Source: Phlebopus portentosus (Eukaryota > Basidiomycota > Agaricomycetes > Boletales > Boletinellaceae). Taken from it: a DNA stretch of 64,000 bases. The stretch is taken from contig JAYXKI010000005.1 of the NCBI GenBank assembly GCA_037892935.1, forward strand, positions 2,046,001 through 2,110,000. The letters run 5' to 3'. Positions within the stretch are counted from its first letter, which is position 1. Every line of letters begins with the position of its first letter. This document shows positions 20,957 to 33,200 of the stretch, one piece after another. The notes under the pieces were generated by a model, which did no database searches, was not told the origin of the DNA, and saw nothing but the letters and a program-made list of their open reading frames with translations. The position numbers and the translations under genes were made by a program.

Positions 20957-23900
20957 CTAGTCGCCGCGGCGACCGCCACGGCTGGAGGAAGTACGGAGAA
21001 TGGCCTCTTTTGCAGCGTTGATAGCAGATTCGGAACCTAAAGAGGATTTACGATGAGATTCCACATCGTATAGGAAAAGCAGAGAAGCGTACCAATGATA
21101 GTAATAGTGTTATTTTCTCTGCTGACAGTAATGTCAGCCCCGGTCTCATTACGAAGGCGAGATACGTTGGCCCCCTTGGAACCTATAGAAGTTCACATGA
21201 ACATGAATTTTCCCATCAATGTAGATGACTGCTTACCAACGATGCGAGGGAAAGCAGTGCGATCAGGAAGAGTAAGGAATCCAACCAGAGAGGACTCCTC
21301 TGCCTGCTTGATGGCATCGGCAATGTAGCTCTTGGCTTTCTGAAGTCCTGCCTCGTCGCGGGCCTTGAGCGTCCAAACGGATTCTCCTTCCTCAGCATCC
21401 TGGTAATTTGGAACCACATGCCATTCAACGCCTGCAGTATCTTCTTCTGCATCATCAATGCGGGCAGAAGCAGCTTTTTCGCTCGGCGGTCTAGCAGGAA
21501 GGGCCGACTTCGTTGGTGTACCGGATTGTTCAACATTCACACCAAACGAACGGAGCGTACGGAAAAGGCCTCCCTGCTGGGTAATGAAGCGATGATATTT
21601 CAAGGGAACGTTCACCGTGTCGACAATCGGTTCGGAAGCGTAGGAGGGAGAAGGGGCAGTCTTGACACTTGACTACTGTCACGTTAGAACTTACTTCTAA
21701 AAATGAAATGCAATTCTCTCACCGAAAGTTCCTTAATAGCCTTCTCGCAAGCAGCACGAGTGCCAGACACCTTTACGAGATTCTGAGGATCGACATCCTT
21801 AAAGTCTGCCGCATTCTCAGCCTCGCCTACCTGATGGTAGGAGCGTGATCCAGGAAACTGCACCTGCGCTCCGGTCCGGTGCTGCAATTCGTTGAGGTGC
21901 TGGCCGTTCCTGCCGATTAGAACCCTATGTTGAACATGAGGCACTTCTACGTAAAGTACAATACGATCGCGAAGGGAAGCCGCAAGCTCCTCGAGCTCTT
22001 GCTTAAGTTTATTGACAATCGTGGCGTCACCTCGTAATCGAACTTCATCAGATGGTTCAGACTGATGGGGGCTGAAAAAGATTCGTGAATATTTTTCCGT
22101 TGGTGCAACACAGTAATTGTACTCACAATCGAATTAGACTCGCTTGCTGTTTAGGATCAGTAGGTCCTCCGCAACGAAGGATAAGATCGCGTAGTCCCTG
22201 TCCTTGAGGCCCGATAATCGAACGATGGAATCTTCTTTCAATGTTTAGGACGACAGTGACCTCCTGGCCGACCTGTTCCGCGATCGCGAGAATGGAAGCC
22301 TTCGCCGCAGCAATAGCTTTCTTAGTCCCACGACATGTGATGTTTGTGACATCCGGACTGTCAGAGCTCTTGTCGACATCAACTTGGGCACCGGTCTCAT
22401 CTTTGATCGCGTTAATGCTCGCACCACCTCGGCCCAGAATGCGAGCAACGGACTTGGTCGGCACAGTGAACTTCACGACGTTATTCGACTCCTTCTCAAA
22501 TTCCACGGCCTACCGATATCAAGTCAGCTTCCTCGTCGAACCTCTGAAGGTTTTACTTCACCTCAAGGATCTCCGACTTCGCACCAGCCACACCTTTACG
22601 ACCGCCCTTAATCAGGACTTCGTCAGGTTTGAGCGACTCCCTGGTCTTCCCCTCTGCATTTTCCACCGCCTCGCGAGGAAAAGTAATTTTCACAGAATAC
22701 TTCTCCTCGAGACGAATAACATATTTGCCGCTTTGACCGATAAGAGAAGGATGATACTGGGCGGGAATCTTAAGGATCTCGGACGTTTCATCGGCCTTCG
22801 TACTAGGAATCAGGTCCATTCTCAAAAGCAGGCATGTCCAAACACTCACGAGCCTCTCGACTTGACTGAGAATGCGTCTCTTTGCTTCCTCAGCGTTCTC
22901 TTTGCGGCCGACAATCTGGAGACATACTTAGTCTTGATGCTTTATCAAAAGGTCATGACCGACCTTGACTTTCGCCTTCTGAGTAGTTCCTTTCTTCTTT
23001 TTGCTGGCATCTTTCTCCTTCTCTTCGACTTCATCGAAAAAGTCGATCTTGACGCCAAGAGTCTCCCGAAGCTTGTTTATGGCTGAACCATGGCTTCCAA
23101 CAATCCGACCAACGTAGTCTTTGTTGACGTCAAATTCCGTAGACTGCAGAAAGTATCAACAGATGAATTGCTCGTGCAGTTGCCAAGTTACGTACATAGC
23201 TGTTGTCGATCAATTCGTTCTTTGCATTCTCAACGATCGTATAGATCTCTTTGGCAGCCCGGTCAACATCGGAACTTATACCACGAACGAGGATGAAGTC
23301 TGGAGTTTCGCCACCAGCTTCTTGGCCGATCTTGATTGACAGAGTCTTATCCTCGCCGATAATCCTGCCCAGAATATATTTTTCAGATTACTAAACGAAA
23401 AGCGAGGCAAACATGACATACGCGTTGAGCGTAGTTCCATCCCTACCAGCAACGTATGAATGCCATTTTGCTTCGACAGGAATCAGCTCGCTCTTGACGT
23501 CAGCAACATCGCGAGCCATCTTAACGAGTTCCTTTTCGACCTCAGCAAGATGCTTGCTTTTTTCATCCATGTCACGGGACGCAGACGGGTTAGCGGGGTC
23601 ATAAACAAGTAGGACGGTAGACTCTTCCTGAGATTCCTCAGGGAAGAAGAGTCGCACGTTATGGCTGTCCTGAAGTTGCTTAATCCTATAGAAATAGTTA
23701 ATGTCAAGTCTTAAAGAAGGCCCGATAACTTACTTCTTCGCGTATTTTCCGATCAACACACGATGAAGAACCCAGTCAATCTCTGCCTCCTTTGTGGCAC
23801 CCATCAAGTTGGCAACAAAAAGAGATAGGTCCTGGATTGCCTCATCGACTTTTGGCTTGTCACCAGCTATATCGATGTTCAGAGACTTAGCAGTCTTTAA

Positions 23901-25413
23901 AACTCCCGCCGGAGGAGCGTAAACCGAGACACCATTGTGAGACTCCGCCAACGTTCTGGCGTACTGCGTTCTCTTCATGTATGTGACTATCTGCTTTGAG
24001 AATGCAAACGGACCAGGTAGCGGGAACTCGTGAATGTATTGTGAATTCGCCTTTTGCATTATAGTCGCCATGCCAGTCGGAAGATCATTGCGGTTTCCCC
24101 ATACGATAATTTGCTCGCTAGGATCCTCGGGAGGAGGAACAACAGCCGCGCATTTGCTCGTTGCCATGATCTCATCCGCTGCACCAATCAGCAACCTGTG
24201 CTGGCGCTTTGGAAGAGTGATAGAGAACGTTGTGAGGTCATCTTTCAAGAGTTCAATGGTAGCTTTGATCTTCTCCACGACATGTACAACTGCTTCCCTA
24301 TCTCCAGATGCTGTTATTTCAAAAGCAGCGGCATTCATGGAGAGTTTGAAGTCCGGGTCGTTCTCTGCTTCGGCTAAGAACTCAGAGCGACGCGCCCTGA
24401 TGAAAGGAAGTATGTTTTCAGGGATACCGCGAACACGTTGGGTAGTCTTTGAGGTCTTAGTCGCAATGATCTTCTTCATTTCAACCTGGGCCTCTTGAAC
24501 CATGGGCTTTGAACCAGTAATCGTGATCGGTACAGTAGGCTCTTCTTCCTCGTCTTCGTCTGTCGGATGTGCAGCACCGTTACCGTTACCATTGACGTGA
24601 ACTTGAGGCAGTTCTTCCTTGCGCGGGATATCGATTTTAACATTTGTCTGGTCACGGATGCGCTTGAGAGTAGCACCTAAATTACAAGTATTGAGATGCC
24701 CGTACTAAAATTAGAATTTGAGTCATACCTTTGGGACCGATAATCGTAGCAATCGTAGACGCGGGAGCATTCAGAACGACGGAGACCTGTGAACATTATT
24801 AAGCACTACCCATGCACAACTATGTCCTAGCTCTGCAGACCTGAGGGCTAATAATAGAATAGAGTGTCCGCTTTGCACGCTCGAGTTCTTTCGCTGACTC
24901 CGACTTGAGAAAGAACTCTGTCTGGCGTACACCACTGCCGCTCGCCGAGCTCGCCTCCGCACGGACCTTAGGGTGCCTAGCCGACATCTGTTTTAGCGCG
25001 TCATGGATCGTCACCGGACGACCATCGCGACCTGAGAGGTCAATGTCTGCCGCCGTGAGTGTGAACCGTTCTGTATGCAACGACTGCATGGGGACCGCAG
25101 GCGCAATGCGTTGACTGGTAGGAGACGGACCCCATGCGGAAACTGCTTGCTTTGAAGGCATGGTGGGCATGAGCGAAGGGAAGGCGAGCTCCGAGTTGTC
25201 GATTTCAGCATCCCTTGTACCATTACGTTGCTTTGGCGTCGCAGGGGACGAGTCTCCGCCGAGAGAGGGAAACGGATCCGGGGCTCCCTCGAGCTCATGT
25301 TTCTTCTGCAGCACCGTCCAATACGTGTCAGTCTACACTGAAGTGAATGTGACCGCAGCAGATTGTGCTGGGCTGGGACTTGCCTGGAGCTCTGCAGCAG
25401 AAAGCGTAGCCAT
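20957..25413 (-). CDS. Multi-KH-domain RNA-binding protein, vigilin/Scp160 family
   Basis: A long multi-exon gene with many KH repeats, each with a GxxG loop or a decayed version: IIGPKGATLKRIRDQ, LIGAADEIMA, IGQSGKYVIRLEEK, ILGRGGASINAIKDE, IIGPQGQGLRDLI and LIGRNGQHLNELQHR, plus a last KH ending SESAINAAKEAILR before an RG-rich tail (SSRGGRRGD) and TAG at 20957-20959. The N-terminus contains HELEGAPDPFPSLGG, seen in fungal Scp160 homologues. These proteins bind mRNA and polysomes at the ER. The start ATG at 25413 gives MATLSAAELQ; removing a 51-base GC-AG intron (25333-25383) joins it to TDTYWTVLQKKHELEG. Without that splice the same frame meets TAG. Exon edges inside the repeats are approximate. 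Confidence 0.88.
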
Positions 25414-25743
25414 AATAGCAGTGATAAATGTCCTTGATACGAGTTGCCTGACGGTAAAAACCTAAGCGAAAATCCAACCCGCTCTCGATGAGCAGATGAA
25501 GACGTTCGCAAGATGTGGAAAGAGAATGAGTGTGCAATCCGCGCTGGATTTTTGGCGATCGACACGTTGGTGACCGTGTGAAATCCGGATTTTACAGTAA
25601 TAATTCAATTCACATCAAATTACTATTTTTTCCAATAACAAAGAAAACAAATATACGTGTTTGTATGTCTACATAATCTACAAATGAGCTGAGATTCCTT
25701 TCGACAGCATCGAAACAGCTATATAATTAAGGGGATTTCTAAT
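25414..25743. promoter_or_regulatory. Intergenic region: Ero1 3' end and Scp160 promoter
   Basis: About 330 bases lie between two same-strand genes. The part near 25590-25740 is very AT-rich, as expected for the Ero1 3' untranslated region. The part nearest 25413 should hold the Scp160 promoter. No TATA box or gene was identified. Confidence 0.4.
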
Positions 25744-27902
25744 CTAGAGATCGCTGTGCGGAGCTGCGCTCTTATCAGTCTTAAAAGACTGGAAGGAGGA
25801 GTACACGAGTTCAAGAATCGAGTCGACCACTCGCCGGCAGCTGCTTAGGCAATCGCTCGTGCACTGTCTACATAAGGAGATAAAACTCCAGAAGCGCTCC
25901 TTCCATAATCTGTAAAGGTCACGCCGGCTCGGAATTTCCGTTGCGTCATGAGTGCGGAGAAGTAGCGGGTCGGGAGATGGCGTAATCTGAGGCTTCAGGA
26001 ACGTCAGTTATGATGTTTTTCGATATTCTACAAGAGAAACTTACAGCATCAGTCAAAGCCTTCTCTGCCTCCTTGATGAGTTTTTGGGACTCATCATTTG
26101 GAGCTTCAGCCCACATCCTACGGAAATCGTTTACGTACACGAGACTTTCGGTGAAGCGATGAAGAGTATTGATGAGGGCTACGACTTCTAACCGAGTAAG
26201 GAGATTTGAATTCGTAGAAGGACTGCAACAGATTTTATCGATCGGATTGCATGCATGAAGGTGGACACGGGTCTACTTACTCAAGGGCTTTCTCATCCAT
26301 TTCAAACAGAACTTTCAATGCGGTTGCGACACCGGTCGTCTGGACTTTCCCCCATAAGCGGCATTTATCACAGCCAACACAGTCCATAATGCGCGAAACA
26401 TTACGGAAGTGTGCCTTGAACTCTTCCTTCACGATCTTTTTACGACAAGTCAAAACAAATGGCTGGCATTCTGATAAGGCCACGACTCACATTGGCATCT
26501 TCACCTTTAAACAGAGACGATTCGTCGAATTGGCCCACATTTTGAGCAATTTCGATTACCTTGTTCAGCCTATCGAGAGTGAATCTGTCCTCTTCGTGGG
26601 TCTCAGAGTTGCATGAACAGTAGTCATACGCTGAGAGGTAAGGACCAAGACGAGCGACTGCGCGCAGCACAAGAACCGTATTGAAGTAGACGTATTTCAG
26701 TCGCTCAGGATGGGAGGCAACGCGAGATACAAAGCATTCAAGATTTGGCATCTAATCAACCGTCCTCAGTACACGAAAAGAAATGTCTAAATATCGAAAC
26801 ATACCCATTGACCACTGGTTTGATTGAACCAGTCATGACATAGGTGAATCGAGATAGAAGCGTGTAGGCCTTGGGACAACGATGATTATCACTTTTGAAT
26901 CGCAAAGATAAGAAAAATTCCCACCGGAGATAATTTTGTAGTAAACTCTTTTCTCCAGGCACTGTTGAGCCTCATTCAGGGAAGATTTGGTCGGAGAATT
27001 AGCGCTATCGACTTTAGCCTTGAGGTCCAATTCGGAGATGCCAAAGCAGTTCTCGTTGTAAATAGTACTCCAAATACGATTCGCAGGAAAACCTGAATAA
27101 CCTGTGAACTGCTCAGGATTTGCGATTAAATCAACATGATCCCCCTCTAAGGCAAAATCGTTCAGTAAGAAAATCTGAATCGGGCGTCTGGACTACTTAC
27201 CAGTATGGTCATCCAGGAAGCAATAATCTGACTCTTTATAGTAACAGCCAGGAAGTGAATTACGCTAATTAAACGTTGAGATTGATTCAAACGCAACATC
27301 GGATAGAAACGGCGCACGAGCTCTTCCGGTGGTAATTCTACTTTGCTTAGACTTGCGGCTCGCCACTTCTCTGGAATTTCGCTCTATACAATTGATAAAT
27401 TTCGGTAAAATAATATCATCAGAGGGTAACACACCTCATCAACAGTAGTTATACCACATTCCCGGTTCATGCAGAAGCCATTCTCTTCCCAGAAAGGACA
27501 CTCACGGTACAGGTCAACCTAATGCGCGTCAGTCTACTTTTCGTGGCGTGTGCAACATCTGCACTCACCCTGAAATGACGGAAGAAGGGCGTCGCGACAA
27601 GCTCATGCAGATTTTTGTAAACGTCTTCCTCGACACTCTCTATAGATTCATAGTTACACTGGGTCATTTCGATAGGTCCTGTAGGCTATGCGACACGTGA
27701 ACACCGCGTCAGGTTGAGGCAAACGAACAGAAAGAAAACAAGAACGCACTATATGTTTGCATTCCGCTTCGCTCGCAAGTCGATGCTCAAGCACATTTTG
27801 AACCTGATTTTCTCTTAATATCGACTCGCCAAGAAATGACTTGTCCGAAGACTGAGCGGATACAATGCTTGCAAGAACAAGAAGCAAGGTAGTAGGTAGC
27901 AT
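25744..27902 (-). CDS. ERO1: ER oxidoreductin 1 (thiol oxidase)
   Basis: Ero1 reoxidises protein disulfide isomerase in the ER lumen. ATG at 27902 gives a signal peptide ([17 protein letters not shown]). Recognisable blocks follow in order: [83 protein letters not shown] and [20 protein letters not shown] with the C-x2-C-x2-C active-site motif, then [13 protein letters not shown]. After the last intron the reading continues [18 protein letters not shown], which fits a membrane-associating tail, and stops TAG at 25744-25746. Eight or more introns interrupt the gene. All key cysteines seen in this family are present and there is no break. Confidence 0.9.
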
Positions 27903-28924
27903 TGTGCGGCTCGAAGCCAGTATGCAACGCAAAAAACGATCTCAGGGTTCGATCCCTAAGACGAGGCGTAGCGCACTCTTATTGTCCAGGTGGGGGTCGA
28001 GTGCAAGGTGGGAACGATTGCAGAGGATGGGTATAACTGCTTAATTTTGGACAAAGGACACGTCGACGTTGGGATTATTCGGATCACGTGCGGTATACTT
28101 TCTCCGTCGCGCGCGCCGATCCCGACATCAACCGCTACCCGATCCCGTCCTCTCTCTACCTCGAAAGGAGGTTTCGTCATGATCTCGGGCAACATACATG
28201 AGTTTATGTTTTCTGGTTCATGAGTTGTGTTGAAGTTGAAAAAAAATATCAATTCGGTTTGGCCAAGCGAAGCGAGCGTGGAGCATAATTATGATAATAT
28301 TCTAGCGTGCTGTATTGATCGTTCGGATCACGCTTGCATGGCTGTTCTTATCCCGATTCACTCGGTATTGACATGCGCCGCTTCGATCGCGTGTCAAAGA
28401 CTTGGCATCTTTCTGTTGTTTCAAACAGTTCTCCTCCCATTTCGGGTAGGGACCGATACGTGGAGAGGAATCCTGTAAAAATACTGTAATATTGTCCATT
28501 TCCATCTTGATTGTTTTGTGCTCTTATAATCCCTACTTTCAAGGGACGGACCAGATGCTCATGATAAAGCGCCTCGATCGAGTGATTATTGCAAGGACTG
28601 ATGATCTAAAATGGACATCTGGAAATTATTCAGATTCGTCCTAGTGTGCGTCCAAAGGATCACGGCTAGCTTGGCGACAACAGAGCGGCAGGCGCGCCCT
28701 GGTCATTGGCCATCAACATTAGACCTGTATGCCTTGACTTTGGAGCCGAAAAGTCCTCAGCGGCTTGTGCTCTCCGCCCTGCGTCTTCACTGGCAGACGA
28801 CCTTCGTTTTCCGCCTTCATCCTCCAACTCCCTCATTTCAATCCCGCCTGGATTTCTCTTTTAGTCCCTGTCAGCATTCTGTTTACACTCTTTTGAATCG
28901 TTACCCTCCTTTTAATCTCTGGCA
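27903..28924. other. Divergent intergenic region, Ero1 and GH23 genes
   Basis: About 1.0 kb with no supported gene. It should hold both promoters. A tRNA-like T-loop word (GGTTCGATCCC near 27946) sits just upstream of Ero1, but no acceptor or anticodon arms pair around it. CT-rich sequence at 28790-28920 precedes the GH23 start. Confidence 0.45.
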
Positions 28925-30242
28925 ATGATGCCTTTTCGTACACTTTCCGCTCTCGTTCTGGCTTGCCTCCTGGCTGTCAATGTTCAGGCATCACTGTCGT
29001 TCGATGAGCCACCAGCCAATTTAGCACATCTTACCTCGCATCGTCGCCTTGCTCAGCGTCGATCCGCTGCGAACAGCGTGAGTCCCGCGAAAGTGAGGCG
29101 CCAAACGAAGGATTCCAGCAGATGCAAGATCCGAGAACCAAGTTCCAGTTCTTCCACTGCGGTGTCTACTTCAACCTCCTCCACCTGGTCTGCAACTCCC
29201 ACCCCCGACCAGTCCCAAGCACAACCAGAGCAAAACGACAGTTCGCCTTCACCGCTGCCCGCACAGCCGGTCAATGCGAACGTCGTTCCCGATGGTCTCA
29301 TTAACGTACAATCCAATTGCGGCGATATCGGCGCGACCAGTATGTTTTTTCTTTCCGCAAATGGTTACCCTAGTCACTCATTAGATACTTTATCTAGAGG
29401 AGATCACTGCTACCAGCGGTCCGAATGGTAATATTGACTGGCTTAATTGCGGTTTGACTGGTGATGGTTGGAACCCGCCGTACATCAGCATTGATAACCT
29501 CGTCACCGCCGATCTCAATACTAATGGTCCTTTCGCTGCTTGCTCCGACTTCATTGGTCTGTTCAACCAATACGGACAACAGTTCAATAGTTAGTCTTGC
29601 CTAATTCTATTCGTGCAGAAATTATAATTCTGCTCGCCTTTCAGTTCCTCCGATAATGCTTACCGCCTTTGCTATGCAGGAGAGTTCTTGCAGGCCGGAT
29701 ACAGTCGGTGGAGCGGGTGAGCAAGGTCTCATGCAGCTTACATGGGATAAGTGTGGAGGTGCCCCAGGTGGGAACTGCAAAGAACCCGTAAGTTTACAAT
29801 ATTTATCATTGTACCGAGAGGCAGTAGTATCTCACGAACAATGTGAAAGGACTTTAATATCCGGACTGGAGCGAAGTACATTGCTGACACTTTGCTGCGA
29901 ATAATGGCGATGTTCTTTTAACGATTGGACAGTACAATGGCTGGACTAGAGGCCTTAGCTACGTGAGTAGCCACTGCAATCTCCGTATGACCTTGAGGTT
30001 CGAGAAGCTGATTTTCTGGGCGTTGTAGGACCGAGCGACAGCTGCCGCAAATACTAACTGTTGCAGATGCCAGAACAATTGCGATTAGTACGTCGCCTTC
30101 CTTAACCACTCTCTCCTCCCAGGCCTGACTGTATTTCTTTTCCAGCTTGCATCAGTTTGTCAACGGCTGGCTTCAGAATATCGATGCCTATACGTTCAAC
30201 CCGCCTCTGGGAAAATTCTTCAACTTGAACGTCTGTCACTAA
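28925..30242 (+). CDS. Secreted lysozyme-like protein, GH23 / soluble lytic transglycosylase fold
   Basis: ATG at 28925 opens a signal peptide (MMPFRTLSALVLACLLAVNVQA). A basic pro-region with RR pairs and a Ser/Thr/Pro-rich linker follow. The domain starts VPDGLINVQSNCGDIGAT. After several introns come WLNCGLTGDGWNPP and the SLT signature MLTAFAMQESSCRPDTVGGA, with the likely catalytic Glu in QES, then GEQGLMQLTWDKCGG, LLTIGQYNGWTRGLSY and CCRCQNNCDYLHQFVNGWL. The stop TAA is at 30240-30242. Bacterial-type lysozyme folds of this sort are found scattered in fungi and are thought to act on bacterial peptidoglycan. Substrate cannot be proven here. The many cysteines fit an extracellular protein. 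Confidence 0.82.
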
Positions 30243-33200
30243 GCTATAACGTTTGAGCCTCCCTCCCCCTCCCTTCATACATCTTTCCGCTTTCCCTGAT
30301 GGGATTCTAATATACCCTTCCTTTTATTCTACCCGGTAACAAGTTACAAATTACCATTCCACTATTAGTCGCCTTCATGTCCATGCTGTGCTTGGGGTTG
30401 TAGCGACGATGAAGTTTAGGTTAGGAATGCAAACCTACCTGATATAAGTCTCGCACAAGAAGGCCAGAACTCTGATATATTCTAATTATGACTAAGTTTG
30501 AGAGACGATTCGTTCATGCTGTACGACATGAGCAGGCTGTCTCTTATAGTATCTATTTTAAGATATACGTAAGACACATATCAAACACTTCGATAGCTTA
30601 CGCTCCAAATTACAGTAGTGGTCAGACCTGAAGCAATATTGCTGTCGCCATTGACGTTTATTCAAACACACCGAAATGGAGTTCTATTATAAAGTGAGGA
30701 ACAATATCAATCGAGACGAGTTACCACCGCTCAGTTGGGGCAAAGAAAAAACTTACAAGATCGAACGTTTGTGGCCTCTTGAGGACCTACGATAGGCTCT
30801 GACGCCCACCAATTAGAATGATATTGGAGCGCCATGATGATAGCCGTTAAGATGCAGTACGCGTTATTAGATTATTCATCTGAGCTAGTGGTGACCAAGA
30901 GAATTCGATGACTTGTTCAGAGCCACTGATACTCACGTGGACTCATGTGCTATCACAATTAAGACTTAATAATAATTTGGTGCCTCTCCGATGCTAAAGC
31001 TTGATGACAAAGTGATTTACTTTTGTCGATCTGCCCGATTGCACTTACTCACTCAGACTCATAATAGGGGCCGACCTGAGCCACCAAGTCTCCGCAGCAC
31101 GGATCCAACTACATGGCTGTGTACTTTTGATTTTGGGCGGTGTCACTGACTACTCTCTCTCAATTTTGTCGTGAGACGAGTAGTAGAGAATGGATCTCGG
31201 ACATCGAGCTCCGGGAACATTGCATGAAATGTTTGCAAGAACATTCATTTACCGAGGCGATGTACCAACTGCGGGAGCACAGGAGAGCCCGAAAGGAACG
31301 GGTTGGACGGGTTGCCTCGAGTGGAATTATGTCTTGGCGCACAGGAAGACATGTCCGATTGTCCGACGCACCGTCGAGATGAGAGTGACTAGATAATATG
31401 AACCAGCACGGGGCCACCGATGAGACGTCGAGATACCTGTCCAATAGGGATGCCCATGTCAGCGAGAATATGAACATGAAGAGGATGATGATGGCTTGAG
31501 CTCGGAAACCTGGCATAAACATCGTTCTTCCAAACCCAGATTGACTAGCTGCTCAAGCTCTTCTTCCCTTCATTACCGTCGTCCTCGCTGAGTTTGAAAA
31601 AGTAATAAATTATTAGAATGTACCTGTTAGAAATGCCGCAAACCTCAAGCATTGCTGAGTGATGAAACCCGGTGGGCCGGACTCTTTCAAGTCACATTCA
31701 TTACAACATCCAGGTCCAGGGAGCGATGTAGCTTATTCAGGATCCGCCAGACTCCAGGAAACAAAGGGCTCATTCCGTTACACATTCCATACGAACACAA
31801 CACACAGTGTCTAAGGAATGAACATGAGCAAGGCAATATGCATGAATGAGTAAAAAAACAGAGTGTACCCGTGTTACATGGTTTCGGCGTTGAATGTATG
31901 AGTGAACTTGCCTACACACGATGGCCGTCGTCGCCTTCGCGTATACGGTGAGGAAGACGTGCGTTAGTCAGTCACTCAGTCATCGGAATCATTATCATCC
32001 GTGTGCTGATATCATGCCTTTACCATGGGCGCAATGACAGGGCCCGGCATATGGGCGTCGAGACGCGTGTACCTCGGCGAAAGCACTCGTGAGCACACAT
32101 CTCCCTGTACCTAGGTTTTCCCAGGGGGAGTGAATCAGCACACCACGTGTTCCGTACACGATAGGTCGCCACTGCGACGCCAAGTCAGCAGCATGTTTCT
32201 GGTAGTGTCTCGCCCGTGAGCGTTGCGACAAAAAGCCGAATTACAAGGAGCCGCTCCTTGCCTCTCGTGAGCAATCGCCTCGAGAAAATCAGTTCCGTGG
32301 CCTAAGCGTGATGACTCTTCCGGCCTACGCAAGGAGCTCGTCCATCATATTTGAAGGCGAATACCGAATAAAGGCAACAGTTATGAAGATCTATATGCAT
32401 GAATCAAATCGAATCAAATCAAATAAACAAGCTCGCGACAAGCGCCGCATCAATACTGACACAGGAGTGACGCGCCCGCAGGCCATAGCGTGAGCAGAGC
32501 GATCATCGGGAATTGCACAACGGTCAAAGGAGGAAGAATAAAGGGCGAGCCACACCGATAAGGAGGAGTCTGGGCATGAAGAAGAAAGGAGTAAGAACGG
32601 TGGTTTTCAATCTTTCAATGAAACCGTTCTTTCTCCGCTGAGAAGTGTGTGCATGCCGCATCTCTTCGGGCGTTGAAGCGTGGTAGACTCGAAGTGTGTA
32701 CTGCATGAGGATGTCTGTATGTATGAAGGAATGAATAGCTACATGCACCGTATTGACGTTTGACGATCACACCAGAAGAGCATCTTTCTTGCGCGAAATT
32801 TTCCTGTATATGCCGAACTTCTAGTCGGAAGACTCTACTAAAGACAGCGCAGAGCGTCTCAAATACGAAGGAAGATGTACATATCTGCGTACCACCAGTT
32901 CGCTTCCCTTCGACTGATGAGAATAGGACAGGAACCACGTTGAACAAGCGCACATTTATATTGGCAACCCTACGCCATGTTCGTCTAGATTTCACATTAT
33001 CATCATCATTAATGAAGTTCTGCAGTAAAGGGACCCATAAAGGAGAGGTAGCTACCGTGATACTGACGTCAGGAATGAGGAACGTGCTTTACACTTTGCC
33101 TGATAGATCATTCAGGTAGCAAGACCACAGTGCTCAGATAGGCAGAGGAAGGCTGTGAATCCATCGAGAAGCACTAGAAAAGGAGTGCGAATAGAATAGA

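Noticed and set aside
27940..27960. Possible tRNA T-loop (GGTTCGATCCC)
   Set aside because: The five-pair T-stem does not form, no matching acceptor stem is found 60-80 bases upstream, and no anticodon arm is evident.
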